In this document: positions 17,518 to 25,793 of the stretch, piece after piece
Layout: every line of letters starts with the position of its first letter
How positions within the stretch are numbered: position 1 is the stretch's first letter
Source: Halobellus litoreus
GTDB taxonomy: Archaea; Halobacteriota; Halobacteria; Halobacteriales; Haloferacaceae
NCBI RefSeq assembly: GCF_024464595.1
Contig: NZ_JANHAW010000003.1
Location: 466,407-530,406, forward strand
DNA length: 64,000 nt
Direction of reading: 5' to 3'
The notes under the pieces: model-generated
Databases searched by the model: none
The model's input: only the letters and a program-made list of their open reading frames with translations
What the model was told of the DNA's origin: nothing
Made by a program: the position numbers and the translations under genes

Positions 17518-18435
17518 ATGGTACAGGTAGACATCCTGTCACAGATAATACTGTATGGGGTCCTGACCGGTGGGGTCTACGCCCTCGTCGCGATGGGGCT
17601 CTCACTGATATTCGGAGTGATGGACGTAGTGAATTTCGCGCATGGGGCGTACCTTATGCTCGCGATGTATAGTTCGTACTTTGCCTGGCAATTACTTGGA
17701 CTCGACCCGTTCTTGTCCATCCTGTTGGTGGCACCGGCGTTCTTCGTCTTCGGCGTGATTAGTGAGCGGCTCATCATTCACCCGATCATTGACGAGCCCG
17801 ACTTCGCGCAGATTTTCGCGACTGTTGGGCTCATTTGGGTGTTCGAAAACTTTGCCCACTACTTCATCGGCACTGATCCCAAAGGGATCGATGCAGGGTA
17901 CGGTGGGATGTCGCTGTTAGGCGTCCCCGTGCAAGAAGTACGTGTCTATGGGTTCGTCATCGCGCTGCTGACTGCGCTTGGAATGTACCTGTTATTGGAA
18001 AAGACAAAAATTGGCCTTGCCATTCGCGCGACGGCACAAGATAAGGAAGCTGCGGAGCTTATGGGTATGAGCAGTGAGGTCGTCTATATGGTAACCTTCG
18101 GACTCGGCATCGCTTTGGTAGGTGTCGCGGGTCCAGTTATGGCATCGATTTACTCGACCACGCCCACGGTCGGGGCGAACTACGTATTGATTGCGTTCGT
18201 TGTCGTGGTTCTTGGCGGATTAGGTGACGTCTTCGGCGTCCTCTGGGCCGGTGTGCTCATTGGGATTGTCGATGCTGCCGTGGCCTACTTCTACGAACCG
18301 ACGTTGAGCGCCCCGGTTTACTACACGATATTCATCGCCGTCCTCGTGCTTCGAGCAACCGGTCACCTTGGCGGATCTGATGAAGGCCTCCTGAGCCGGA
18401 TCGCTAATCTAGCGTCCTCAAACAAAAGTTCCTGA
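17518..18435 (+). CDS. livH: branched-chain amino acid type ABC transporter permease LivH
   Basis: A 305-residue membrane permease with about eight hydrophobic segments. The LivH signature GGVYALVAMGLSLIFGVMDV-NFAHG is at the N-terminus, and the cytoplasmic coupling stretch GLAIRATAQDKEAAELMG is at about 170-190. It forms the membrane channel with LivM. The island's ligand may be an amino acid, a short amide or an organic acid, since this transporter family is broad. First of livH-M-G-F, one base before livM. An A/T-rich region with ATATAAGG precedes the start. Confidence 0.92.
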   Translation: MVQVDILSQIILYGVLTGGVYALVAMGLSLIFGVMDVVNFAHGAYLMLAMYSSYFAWQLLGLDPFLSILLVAPAFFVFGVISERLIIHPIIDEPDFAQIFATVGLIWVFENFAHYFIGTDPKGIDAGYGGMSLLGVPVQEVRVYGFVIALLTALGMYLLLEKTKIGLAIRATAQDKEAAELMGMSSEVVYMVTFGLGIALVGVAGPVMASIYSTTPTVGANYVLIAFVVVVLGGLGDVFGVLWAGVLIGIVDAAVAYFYEPTLSAPVYYTIFIAVLVLRATGHLGGSDEGLLSRIANLASSNKSS

Positions 18436-18436
18436 A

Positions 18437-19477
18437 ATGAGCCTACAACAACGAAAATCGACAGAAAGCATCGCCGAGAAGATCATCAAGGCCGTCGGGA
18501 AACCGACTGGATATCTTTCCCTACTCGTGCTCTTAGTTGCGCTTGCAGTCCCATTTTTCGCAACGAACTACATCCTCCACATCCTAATCCTGGTGTTCAT
18601 CACCGGAATTGGTGCAATCGCCTGGAACATAATCGGAGGATATGGGGGTCAGTTCGCCCTGGGGAACGCGGTCTTCTACGGGTTCGGTGCCTACTCTGTG
18701 GCGCTGTTAGTTAATAACTATGGGCAGAGCTTCTTTGTGGCTCTCGCGGTGGGAATTGTCCTCTCAGTGCTCGTAGCGGTCCTGGTGGGATACCCGACTT
18801 TCACCCTCTCAGGCCACTACTTCGCTCTTGCAACCATTGCAGTCGTCGAAGGGATGCTATATCTCGTCTTATTCTTCGGCGATTTCACCGGTGGTGCGAT
18901 CGGGCAGTCTGTCACCCCAGCCCCCTGGCTCGCCGATATAGTGGGGAACCGGGTGATCGCCTTCTACATCTTCTTCGGGATCTTCCTCCTCAGCATATTG
19001 GTCTCTACGTGGGTCCGGTATTCGAAGTTGGGGTATTACCTCCTCGCAATTCGAGAGGACCAAGATGCGGCGGCGGCACTCGGAGTTAACACAACCCGGT
19101 ACAAGATCTACGGGTTCGCCCTTAGTGCAGCTATGACGGCCCTCGCTGGCGGGATGTACGCCATCTACGGAACGTACGTGTCTCCCTCGGGTGCCTTCTC
19201 ACTCGACCTGTCGATTCAGTACGCACTGATCACACTAATCGGTGGAATGGGAACCATCGTCGGTCCAATAGTTGGGACGCTGTTTATGGTGCCCATTCAG
19301 CAATATGTAACGACAGTTCTCGGTGGAAATCTCGGGTCGCTCGCGTACATCGGCTACGGCGTGGTATTGATTGTCGTCATTATCTACGCGCCAGAGGGTC
19401 TGGTAACCCGGCTCTCGTTCGTTCGCGCGTGGATTGACAATACGCTCCCAGAGGTGAAATCAGATGCTGAAGACTGA
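18437..19477 (+). CDS. livM: branched-chain amino acid type ABC transporter permease LivM
   Basis: A 346-residue partner permease with about ten hydrophobic segments. It shows the LivM marks [23 protein letters not shown] (split here by description only: [11 protein letters not shown] then [11 protein letters not shown]), [11 protein letters not shown] and the coupling loop [20 protein letters not shown] 30-residue charged N-terminal extension precedes the first helix. Its 3' end overlaps livG by 14 nt, showing tight operon organisation. Confidence 0.92.
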   Translation: MSLQQRKSTESIAEKIIKAVGKPTGYLSLLVLLVALAVPFFATNYILHILILVFITGIGAIAWNIIGGYGGQFALGNAVFYGFGAYSVALLVNNYGQSFFVALAVGIVLSVLVAVLVGYPTFTLSGHYFALATIAVVEGMLYLVLFFGDFTGGAIGQSVTPAPWLADIVGNRVIAFYIFFGIFLLSILVSTWVRYSKLGYYLLAIREDQDAAAALGVNTTRYKIYGFALSAAMTALAGGMYAIYGTYVSPSGAFSLDLSIQYALITLIGGMGTIVGPIVGTLFMVPIQQYVTTVLGGNLGSLAYIGYGVVLIVVIIYAPEGLVTRLSFVRAWIDNTLPEVKSDAED

Positions 19478-20168
19478 AAATCTCACAAAGCGGTTCGGAA
19501 GTGTCGTGGCGGTAGACGATGTCTCGATTGAGATCCCAGAAGGAGAAATCACCGGGTTAATCGGCCCGAACGGAGCGGGGAAGACGACCCTGTTCAACCT
19601 AATCACTGGCTTCTATACGCCGAGCAATGGGACGGTTACTTACAAAGGCGAAAATATCACTAACGTCGCACCCCACGAGATCTCAAAGAAGGGCGTGTCC
19701 AGAACCTTCCAAGTGCCAAAACCTCTGAATCAACTCTCTGTGACGGAGAACGTCGTTGTCGGGGCACTCGGCGAAGGTAAAGGTCGGCAGGCCGCTATGG
19801 AGAAGGCAAACGACACTCTTGACAGAGTGAATTTCCAGGGTGACTACTCGATGACTGCCAATAGCCTCAACGTCGGCCAACTGAAGCGGCTTGAGATCGC
19901 GAAGGCTGTTGCGACAGATCCCGACCTGCTTATGCTTGATGAGGCCGTTGCCGGTCTCAACCCGGACGAGCGGGGCAAGTTGGTCGACGTCATTGAAAAA
20001 CTCAATAATCAGGGTATCACAATCCTGATGGTCGAACACGTTATGGAGGTCGTGATGGGTCTCTCAAACAGAGTGATCGTCTTAGACGAAGGAAAAGTAC
20101 TCGCCGAAGGGACCCCAGAGGAAGTGCAGAACGATGACGAGGTCATCGAGGTCTATCTAGGGACGTGA
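19464..20168 (+). CDS. livG: ABC transporter ATPase LivG
   Basis: A 234-residue ATPase. Walker A is GPNGAGKTT, Walker [16 protein letters not shown], and the switch His lies in [10 protein letters not shown]. The signature motif is [14 protein letters not shown] instead of the usual LSGGQ, a change seen in LivG subgroups. It powers transport through LivHM together with LivF. The start overlaps livM by 14 nt, and the stop overlaps a GTG that could start livF. Confidence 0.92.
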   Translation: MLKTENLTKRFGSVVAVDDVSIEIPEGEITGLIGPNGAGKTTLFNLITGFYTPSNGTVTYKGENITNVAPHEISKKGVSRTFQVPKPLNQLSVTENVVVGALGEGKGRQAAMEKANDTLDRVNFQGDYSMTANSLNVGQLKRLEIAKAVATDPDLLMLDEAVAGLNPDERGKLVDVIEKLNNQGITILMVEHVMEVVMGLSNRVIVLDEGKVLAEGTPEEVQNDDEVIEVYLGT

Positions 20169-20173
20169 AAAAT

Positions 20174-20896
20174 ATGAGCAATAAAGAAACGCTACTATCG
20201 GTCGACGACATCGAAGTATTCTACGGCGAGACGCAGGCCCTCTTCGGGGTATCCCTCGACGTATACGAGGGTGAACTCGTCACGATGATTGGCGGAAACG
20301 GTGCGGGGAAAACTACGACGCTGAGAACGATCTCCGGACTCCTCTCACCGAGGGTCGGATCAATCACATTCAAAGGCGACGGAATCGCAGGGGAGGGTCC
20401 CGACGAAATCGTTAAATTGGGGATCTCGCAGGCTCCGGAAGGTCGTATGCTCTTCTCTGGACTAACTGTCGAGGAGAATCTCTACGCTGGCGCGTACCAC
20501 CGGAGTGACGAGGCAGCTGTCGAGGAGGACTTGGAGATGGTATACGATTACTTCCCACAGCTACCCGATCTCTTGGATCACAACGCCGAGGATCTCTCTG
20601 GGGGCCAACAGCAGATGCTTACCATCGGACGTGCCCTAATGTCTGATCCTGATCTCCTCCTTATGGACGAACCATCTCTTGGCTTAGCACCCCAGCTAGT
20701 CCAGACGATCGGTGGTATCGTAGAGGATCTCCGGGACGATGGTCAAACGATCCTACTCGTAGAACAGAATGCCGAATTAGCACTCGACATCTCTGACCGC
20801 GGCTACGTGGTCCAGACGGGAGAGGTAGTCGCCTCGGGCCCGACGGAGGAACTGCGCGATACAGACGCGGTTCGGTCTGCGTACTTCGGTCAGTAA
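20174..20896 (+). CDS. livF: ABC transporter ATPase LivF
   Basis: A 240-residue ATPase: Walker A GGNGAGKTT, signature LSGGQQQML, Walker B LLLMDEPSLGLAPQ, and the family mark ISQAPEGRMLFSGLTVEENL. It pairs with LivG. The ATG at 20174 is used; a GTG at 20165, overlapping the livG stop as GTGA, would add three residues. Last gene of the four-gene transport operon; the matching binding protein lies 3.4 kb downstream. Confidence 0.92.
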   Translation: MSNKETLLSVDDIEVFYGETQALFGVSLDVYEGELVTMIGGNGAGKTTTLRTISGLLSPRVGSITFKGDGIAGEGPDEIVKLGISQAPEGRMLFSGLTVEENLYAGAYHRSDEAAVEEDLEMVYDYFPQLPDLLDHNAEDLSGGQQQMLTIGRALMSDPDLLLMDEPSLGLAPQLVQTIGGIVEDLRDDGQTILLVEQNAELALDISDRGYVVQTGEVVASGPTEELRDTDAVRSAYFGQ

Positions 20897-21002
20897 CCCC
20901 CCGGTCTGCAGAGGAGACTGTCTCGGTTCGGTGCCGTCGTTTTCCACCCAGATTCCTTCCGGAAGCACAATATCTTTTAGTAGCGTTTGTGTTCCTCTCA
21001 CT

Positions 21003-22001
21003 GTGTCGGACATTACCTACCTCGACGGAATGGACGTTGCCGATCTCGCAGAGCCCGCAGAATACGTCGATGCAGTTCGCGAAGCCTACGCAGAGCGTGG
21101 AGCAGGGGCAGATGCCCGACCGCGTACAAAACTGACTCGCGACGAGACACCCGGTATGATGACGGGATATCTGGCAATCCTGCCGGAGAAAGGGTATATG
21201 GGTGGCTATATGTACGCTGCCGGCTTCGGAGCGAGCGACGCATGGTTCGTGACCCCGCTGTTCGATGCCGATGAGGGCGAGTTGCAAGCTATCATCGACG
21301 GCGCCAGTATGAATCCATTCAAAACGGGGGCGACCGGGGCTGTCGCAGTTGATGAACTCGCCAGGGACGACGCGAAAGAGCTGGCTGTCATCGGCACCGG
21401 GTCACAAGCCCGGGGGCAACTTATCACGACGGCAACCGTGCGTGATCTCGAAACCGTCCGCGTTTTTTCGCCGACACGAGAGAACAGAGAATCGTTTGCA
21501 GCCGATTTCGACGACGAACTTGACGCCGCAGTCGAGGCCGTTCCAGATAGCACCACCGCCGTCAAAGATGCCGACATCATCATCACGGCGACAACCGCCT
21601 CTGATCCGGTCATCGCCAATGAGGACATCGAGGACGGCACCCATATCACGGCGATGGGGCAGTACGATCCAGAGAAACGCGAGCTAGATGCTGATACGAT
21701 TTCCCGAGCAACGTACGTCCCAGACCTACGTGAGCGGATACATCAAGATGCGGGGTCGTTTATCCTGGCGCGTCAGGAAGGAATGATCGACGACGATCAC
21801 GTCCACGGCGAACTCGGCGAGGTAGTAGTCGGTGACCGACCGGGTCGAACCTCTGAAGACGAAGTGACCGTCTTCGACAGCGGTGGGACCGGCATTGAGA
21901 CGATTGGTGCTGCGAGTATGCTATACGAGAAAGCGGTCGCGGAGGAACTCGGAACCACCCTGCGGTCCTTCCCAGCTAGCGAAGCGATGATAGGCAACTA
22001 A
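21003..22001 (+). CDS. ornithine cyclodeaminase / mu-crystallin family enzyme
   Basis: A 332-residue protein of the OCD/mu-crystallin family, from GTG 21003. The NAD(P)-binding loop is LAVIGTGSQARGQL, followed by the family's VRVFSPTRENRESFA and DADIIITATTASDPVI. The substrate-binding Arg/Lys region PRTKLTRDETPGMMTGYLA is present. Members act as ornithine cyclodeaminase, alanine dehydrogenase, ketimine or pyrroline-2-carboxylate reductases, all on amino or imino acids. Being inside the liv array it hints that the imported compound is an amino or imino acid. Which reaction applies is unknown. Confidence 0.85.
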   Translation: MSDITYLDGMDVADLAEPAEYVDAVREAYAERGAGADARPRTKLTRDETPGMMTGYLAILPEKGYMGGYMYAAGFGASDAWFVTPLFDADEGELQAIIDGASMNPFKTGATGAVAVDELARDDAKELAVIGTGSQARGQLITTATVRDLETVRVFSPTRENRESFAADFDDELDAAVEAVPDSTTAVKDADIIITATTASDPVIANEDIEDGTHITAMGQYDPEKRELDADTISRATYVPDLRERIHQDAGSFILARQEGMIDDDHVHGELGEVVVGDRPGRTSEDEVTVFDSGGTGIETIGAASMLYEKAVAEELGTTLRSFPASEAMIGN

Positions 22002-22024
22002 AACCACTCGGCGGTTACCATCTA

Positions 22025-22033
22025 AATTTATAA
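22025..22033 (+). promoter_or_regulatory. TATA box before the epimerase gene
   Basis: AATTTATAA lies 23-31 nt before the ATG at 22056, suggesting an internal, leaderless promoter within the array. Confidence 0.5.
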
Positions 22034-22055
22034 CCGTGGTGGCTGAGGTGTAGTT

Positions 22056-23018
22056 ATGAGTGACCGCACGATACTCATTACCGGAGGTACTGGATTTATT
22101 GGTGCATATACTGCCGCCGAGGCCGTCTCAAACGGTGATTCTGTCGTTGCATTCGACATTAGCGCCGACAGCCGGATTTTTGAGAAACTCGGTATTGCTG
22201 ACCAAGTAGAAATCATTGAGGGAGACATCACCGAGACGACGAGTGTCTTTGAAGCCGTCAAGGAAACGAGTGCTACCCACATCATCCACTTGGCAGCCTT
22301 CCTGACGAACCGCTCGAATCAGTATCCCCGGAAATCAATCGATATTAACATCAAGGGGACGAACACGGTTTTCGAGGCAGCTCGCGTCTTCGATACCCAA
22401 ATTGAACGAGTGGTATGGGCCTCAAGCTCTGCTGTCTACGCGCCGCAGCACAGGTATGACGATCCAGATGTTGATGAGGACGACTTGGTCTATCCCGCGA
22501 CACTGTACGGAGCGGCGAAGGAGTATAACGAGCACCAGGCAGACATTTATCGGGAGAATTATGACCTTTCACTAATCGGACTGCGGCCGACGCTCGTTTA
22601 CGGACCTTACCGGGAATCGGGTAGTGCATCGGCATATGCGCAGGTCATTGAGGGGCCAGCACGTGAAAACGCCGTGGAGGTAGGACCGAGTGACTTCGTC
22701 TTCGATTGGCAATACGCTGCTGATGCTGGGGCCGCCTTCTACGGGGCGACGTTGACCCCTGAATCTGAGCTATCTTATAGTGTGTACAACATTTGTGGTG
22801 AACGGGCAACTCTCGCCGAAGTCGCGGACGTCGTTCATAAGTACCTGCCAGACGCGGATATCACACTCACAGACGAGGGGGACGCAGTATGGAACCACCA
22901 TATGAAGATGAACGCAGCAAAGGAAGAGCTCGGATATGACCCAGAATACGGCCTTGAACGCGGTGTGAAAGCCTACATCGACGTAGTCAGAGAGAATGCG
23001 GGGCTCGATCCGGTGTAA
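22056..23018 (+). CDS. NAD-dependent epimerase/dehydratase family protein
   Basis: A 320-residue extended SDR. NAD-binding ILITGGTGFIGAYTAAEA is at the N-terminus, acidic DIS ends strand 2 (favouring NAD), and the catalytic YGAAKEYNE (YxxxK) is at about 150. The group includes sugar epimerases, uronate dehydrogenases and SDR-type threonine dehydrogenases; the sequence alone does not decide. The stop TAA overlaps the next ATG (TAATG), so it is translationally coupled to a zinc dehydrogenase and both probably act on one substrate. Confidence 0.82.
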   Translation: MSDRTILITGGTGFIGAYTAAEAVSNGDSVVAFDISADSRIFEKLGIADQVEIIEGDITETTSVFEAVKETSATHIIHLAAFLTNRSNQYPRKSIDINIKGTNTVFEAARVFDTQIERVVWASSSAVYAPQHRYDDPDVDEDDLVYPATLYGAAKEYNEHQADIYRENYDLSLIGLRPTLVYGPYRESGSASAYAQVIEGPARENAVEVGPSDFVFDWQYAADAGAAFYGATLTPESELSYSVYNICGERATLAEVADVVHKYLPDADITLTDEGDAVWNHHMKMNAAKEELGYDPEYGLERGVKAYIDVVRENAGLDPV

Positions 23019-24061
23019 TGTCGATGGAGACAATCATCTTCGCCGACGACGGAGAACGATCACTCGAACGTAGCACGGCCACAATACCAGAACCTGGACC
23101 ACGAGAGGTCCAGCTGGAAATCAAGGCTACTGGCGTCTGCGGTAGCGATGTCGGCGCTTGGCATCGTAAGTCCGCATACGAATTCATCGAGACCCCTCGG
23201 GTTCCGGGCCACGAGTACGTCGGCGTCATCAGTGAGCTCGGAGAAGACATCGAATACTTTGCCGTGGGTGACAGAGTCGTTGAGCGGCCACTCCACTCGT
23301 GTGGAGTCTGCAGCGCGTGCCGAAACGGTGCTTCCCACGTTTGCGAGAACCTCGAGATTACCGGCTTCCATTTTGATGGGGGGTTCGCACCTTACAGTGT
23401 TGCCCCAGTTTACTCACTTCATCCCGTCCCCGACAGCCTTACTGATCAACAAGCAGCTATGGCCGAACCGATGGCAGTTGCTGCGCGTGCAACAGTAAAT
23501 CGAACTAATCTAACTACGGGCGACGACGTACTGGTACTGGGCGCAGGTCCGATGGGCGCATTCAGTGCCCTAATCGGGGATACTCTAGCCGCAAATGTAA
23601 CCGTTGGTGGGCTTTCGAGGGATAGACCTCGGTTTGCGGTGCTCGAAGATCTCGGGATCAGGACCGTCAACCTCGAGACTACGTCGGCGTCCGAGTCCGC
23701 AACTGAATATGCGGATGGGGGGTTCGATGTCGTTGTAGATGCGACCGGTTCGACGAGTGCATTGGCAGACGGACTCGCTGCCGCCCGTCCGAATGGCGAA
23801 GCAGTGGTTATCGGAATCCCCTCTGGAAATCTTGATGTAACAGCCCCCGAGTTCGTGCGCCAAGAGCAACGTGTGAGCGGATCTTATGGTGCACGACCCG
23901 CCGACTTCGAACGCGCCTTGGAAATTATCGAAGGCGTTCCGGACGAACTTGATGCTATGTCGCAGTCTTACGAACCGGACGATGTCGAGGACGCCTTCCG
24001 AGCATTCGCCGATGGAGAAATCATCAAACCAATTCTCGAGACAGCACTACTGGCGCAATAG
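23018..24061 (+). CDS. zinc-dependent medium-chain dehydrogenase
   Basis: A 347-residue MDR enzyme. Catalytic zinc ligands sit in GVCGSDVGAWH (Cys about 40) and VPGHEYVG. The structural zinc site is complete, with four Cys in CGVCSACRNGASHVC. NAD(P) binding uses VLGAGPMGAF. Relatives are sorbitol, threonine and glucose-type dehydrogenases. It oxidises a secondary hydroxyl; the coupled epimerase upstream suggests a polyol, sugar acid or hydroxy amino acid. A second enzyme of this class lies at 28808. Confidence 0.87.
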   Translation: MSMETIIFADDGERSLERSTATIPEPGPREVQLEIKATGVCGSDVGAWHRKSAYEFIETPRVPGHEYVGVISELGEDIEYFAVGDRVVERPLHSCGVCSACRNGASHVCENLEITGFHFDGGFAPYSVAPVYSLHPVPDSLTDQQAAMAEPMAVAARATVNRTNLTTGDDVLVLGAGPMGAFSALIGDTLAANVTVGGLSRDRPRFAVLEDLGIRTVNLETTSASESATEYADGGFDVVVDATGSTSALADGLAAARPNGEAVVIGIPSGNLDVTAPEFVRQEQRVSGSYGARPADFERALEIIEGVPDELDAMSQSYEPDDVEDAFRAFADGEIIKPILETALLAQ

Positions 24062-24251
24062 TTTCATTTCCCGTTGAAACCTTCAAAATAGCGTAGCAGT
24101 GGGCTCCCATTCGGTTGATTTTGTGGATCTGTTTACTCATCGGCTTCGCAAAGAATCGCGATTTCGAATCGCCCTGGCCAATATTTTCGTCTCCATCGGT
24201 ATTTGATAACAACATTTATGTAGGTACTCTAATGAAGTGCTATTGAACAAC

Positions 24252-25685
24252 ATGGTAGATAGCAACCAATCGGGTAGTCCGGAGACCAATCGGCGTCGAT
24301 TTCTCAAAGGAGCTACGGCTTCTGGCCTAGCCTTGACGACAGGGCTCGCAGGCTGCAGCAGTGGTGGGAGCAATAGCGGCGGAGGAGATGGCAATAGCGA
24401 CGGTAGTGGCGGAGGACAGACGACTAATCAAGGCAACGGAGACACAAACAGCGGAAATAATCCAATCAAAGTTGGAGCACTCTTCCCCCTCAGCGGCAAC
24501 TTGGCACAGCTGGGCGAAGAGAGTCTCCGTGGCGTGGAAATCGCCGTTGAAGAGCGAAATTCGAATGGTGGTGTCCAAGGGCGAGAGATACAACTCGTCA
24601 CCAAAGACGCTCCGAACGCCGACGCTGGTGTGAGCACGATTGAGAACCTCGCGACCGTCGAGGATGTGCCGGTAGTCGTCGGCTCGTACTCGAGTACGAT
24701 TTCGCGGGCAGCCAGCCAGCGAGCCGCTGGCTATGATCTCCCATACTGGGAGCTCGGAGCTGTCGCTGACGTTATTACCGAAGAGAACCCCGGCAACGTC
24801 TTCAGGACGAACCCGCAGGCTTCCTTCTTTGGTAGATCTGGCGTTCAAACCGCGAGGGACGTCGTCGCCCCCGCTCTGGACAAAGATCCCAGTGACCTCA
24901 ACGTCGCCGTGATGTATGAGAGCGGTGCGTACGGTAACTCAGTCGGCGGGACAGTCAAAGAACTCTCCGAACAGGAGGGTATGAACGTGGTCGAGGACAT
25001 TGAATACGACGCGGGGACCGGCGACCTCTCCTCGACGATTCAGACTCTCAAGAGTGCGGACGTTGACCTCCTCAACCACACAGGCTACTCCTCTGACATC
25101 TACCTCTTGTGGAATCAGAGTAAGTCCCTTGGCAACTACATCCCCGCAGCTATCGGCAACGGTGGTGGTTACTCTCTGCAAGCGTTCGTCGAGAACATCG
25201 GGACGACAGCCGCTATGGGGGTCTTGAACCAGGACTTCACGCAGTACAACACGAACCCTGAATACGCGCCTGGAATCGCAGACTTCGTTGCGCAGTATCG
25301 TGAGACCTACGATGAACCCCCACTTTCGGGGCACTCGCTCGGTAACTACTTCGGGATGAACGTCCTGTTGGACACGCTGGAGGCCCTGGACGACCCGTCC
25401 GGCTTCTCACTCAGCGCGATGCAGGATGCTGCACTCGGGATTGAACGGGAAATCGGTACGAGTGCGACGTCTTGGGGTGTGAAATTCGACAGCGAGACCT
25501 TCCAGAACAGCCGTACAAAGGTTACCGGCCATCAGTGGCAGAAAGATACGTACACAGACGACATCTGGCATCCAGAACGGGAAGACGGAACGGCTGACCT
25601 GTACACGCTCTATCCCGAGGAAGGACGGCTCTCGTTCGCGGACATCAAGAATATCCCGCGGCCGGATTACACACAAGAATCGTAA
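24252..25685 (+). CDS. livK: ABC transporter substrate-binding lipoprotein (LivK type)
   Basis: A 477-residue extracytoplasmic binding protein. The N-terminus has a twin-arginine signal (NRRRFLKGATASG) ending in the lipobox LAGC, followed by a Gly/Ser/Asn-rich tether of about 45 residues and the periplasmic-binding fold (KVGALFPLSGNLAQLGEESLRGVEIAVEE starts the LivK domain; its key LFPLSG and RGVEIAVEE are visible). It is exported folded and lipid-anchored. It should deliver ligand to LivHM-GF encoded 3.4 kb upstream on the same strand. Upstream CATTTATG may be its promoter. Confidence 0.9.
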   Translation: MVDSNQSGSPETNRRRFLKGATASGLALTTGLAGCSSGGSNSGGGDGNSDGSGGGQTTNQGNGDTNSGNNPIKVGALFPLSGNLAQLGEESLRGVEIAVEERNSNGGVQGREIQLVTKDAPNADAGVSTIENLATVEDVPVVVGSYSSTISRAASQRAAGYDLPYWELGAVADVITEENPGNVFRTNPQASFFGRSGVQTARDVVAPALDKDPSDLNVAVMYESGAYGNSVGGTVKELSEQEGMNVVEDIEYDAGTGDLSSTIQTLKSADVDLLNHTGYSSDIYLLWNQSKSLGNYIPAAIGNGGGYSLQAFVENIGTTAAMGVLNQDFTQYNTNPEYAPGIADFVAQYRETYDEPPLSGHSLGNYFGMNVLLDTLEALDDPSGFSLSAMQDAALGIEREIGTSATSWGVKFDSETFQNSRTKVTGHQWQKDTYTDDIWHPEREDGTADLYTLYPEEGRLSFADIKNIPRPDYTQES

Positions 25686-25758
25686 ACACCAGAAGTCGCT
25701 GGCTTCTCTCGGTCTCCCTTTTCTCGTAGTATTTCGACGGTAGATGTTCTCCTTCCCG

Positions 25759-25768
25759 TTATTTTAAG
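25759..25768 (+). promoter_or_regulatory. TATA-like box before the FAD/Fe-S oxidase gene
   Basis: TTATTTTAAG lies 26-35 nt upstream of the ATG at 25794, consistent with a leaderless promoter. Confidence 0.45.
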
Positions 25769-25793
25769 CCTCTTAGATTCATTCGATAGGCCG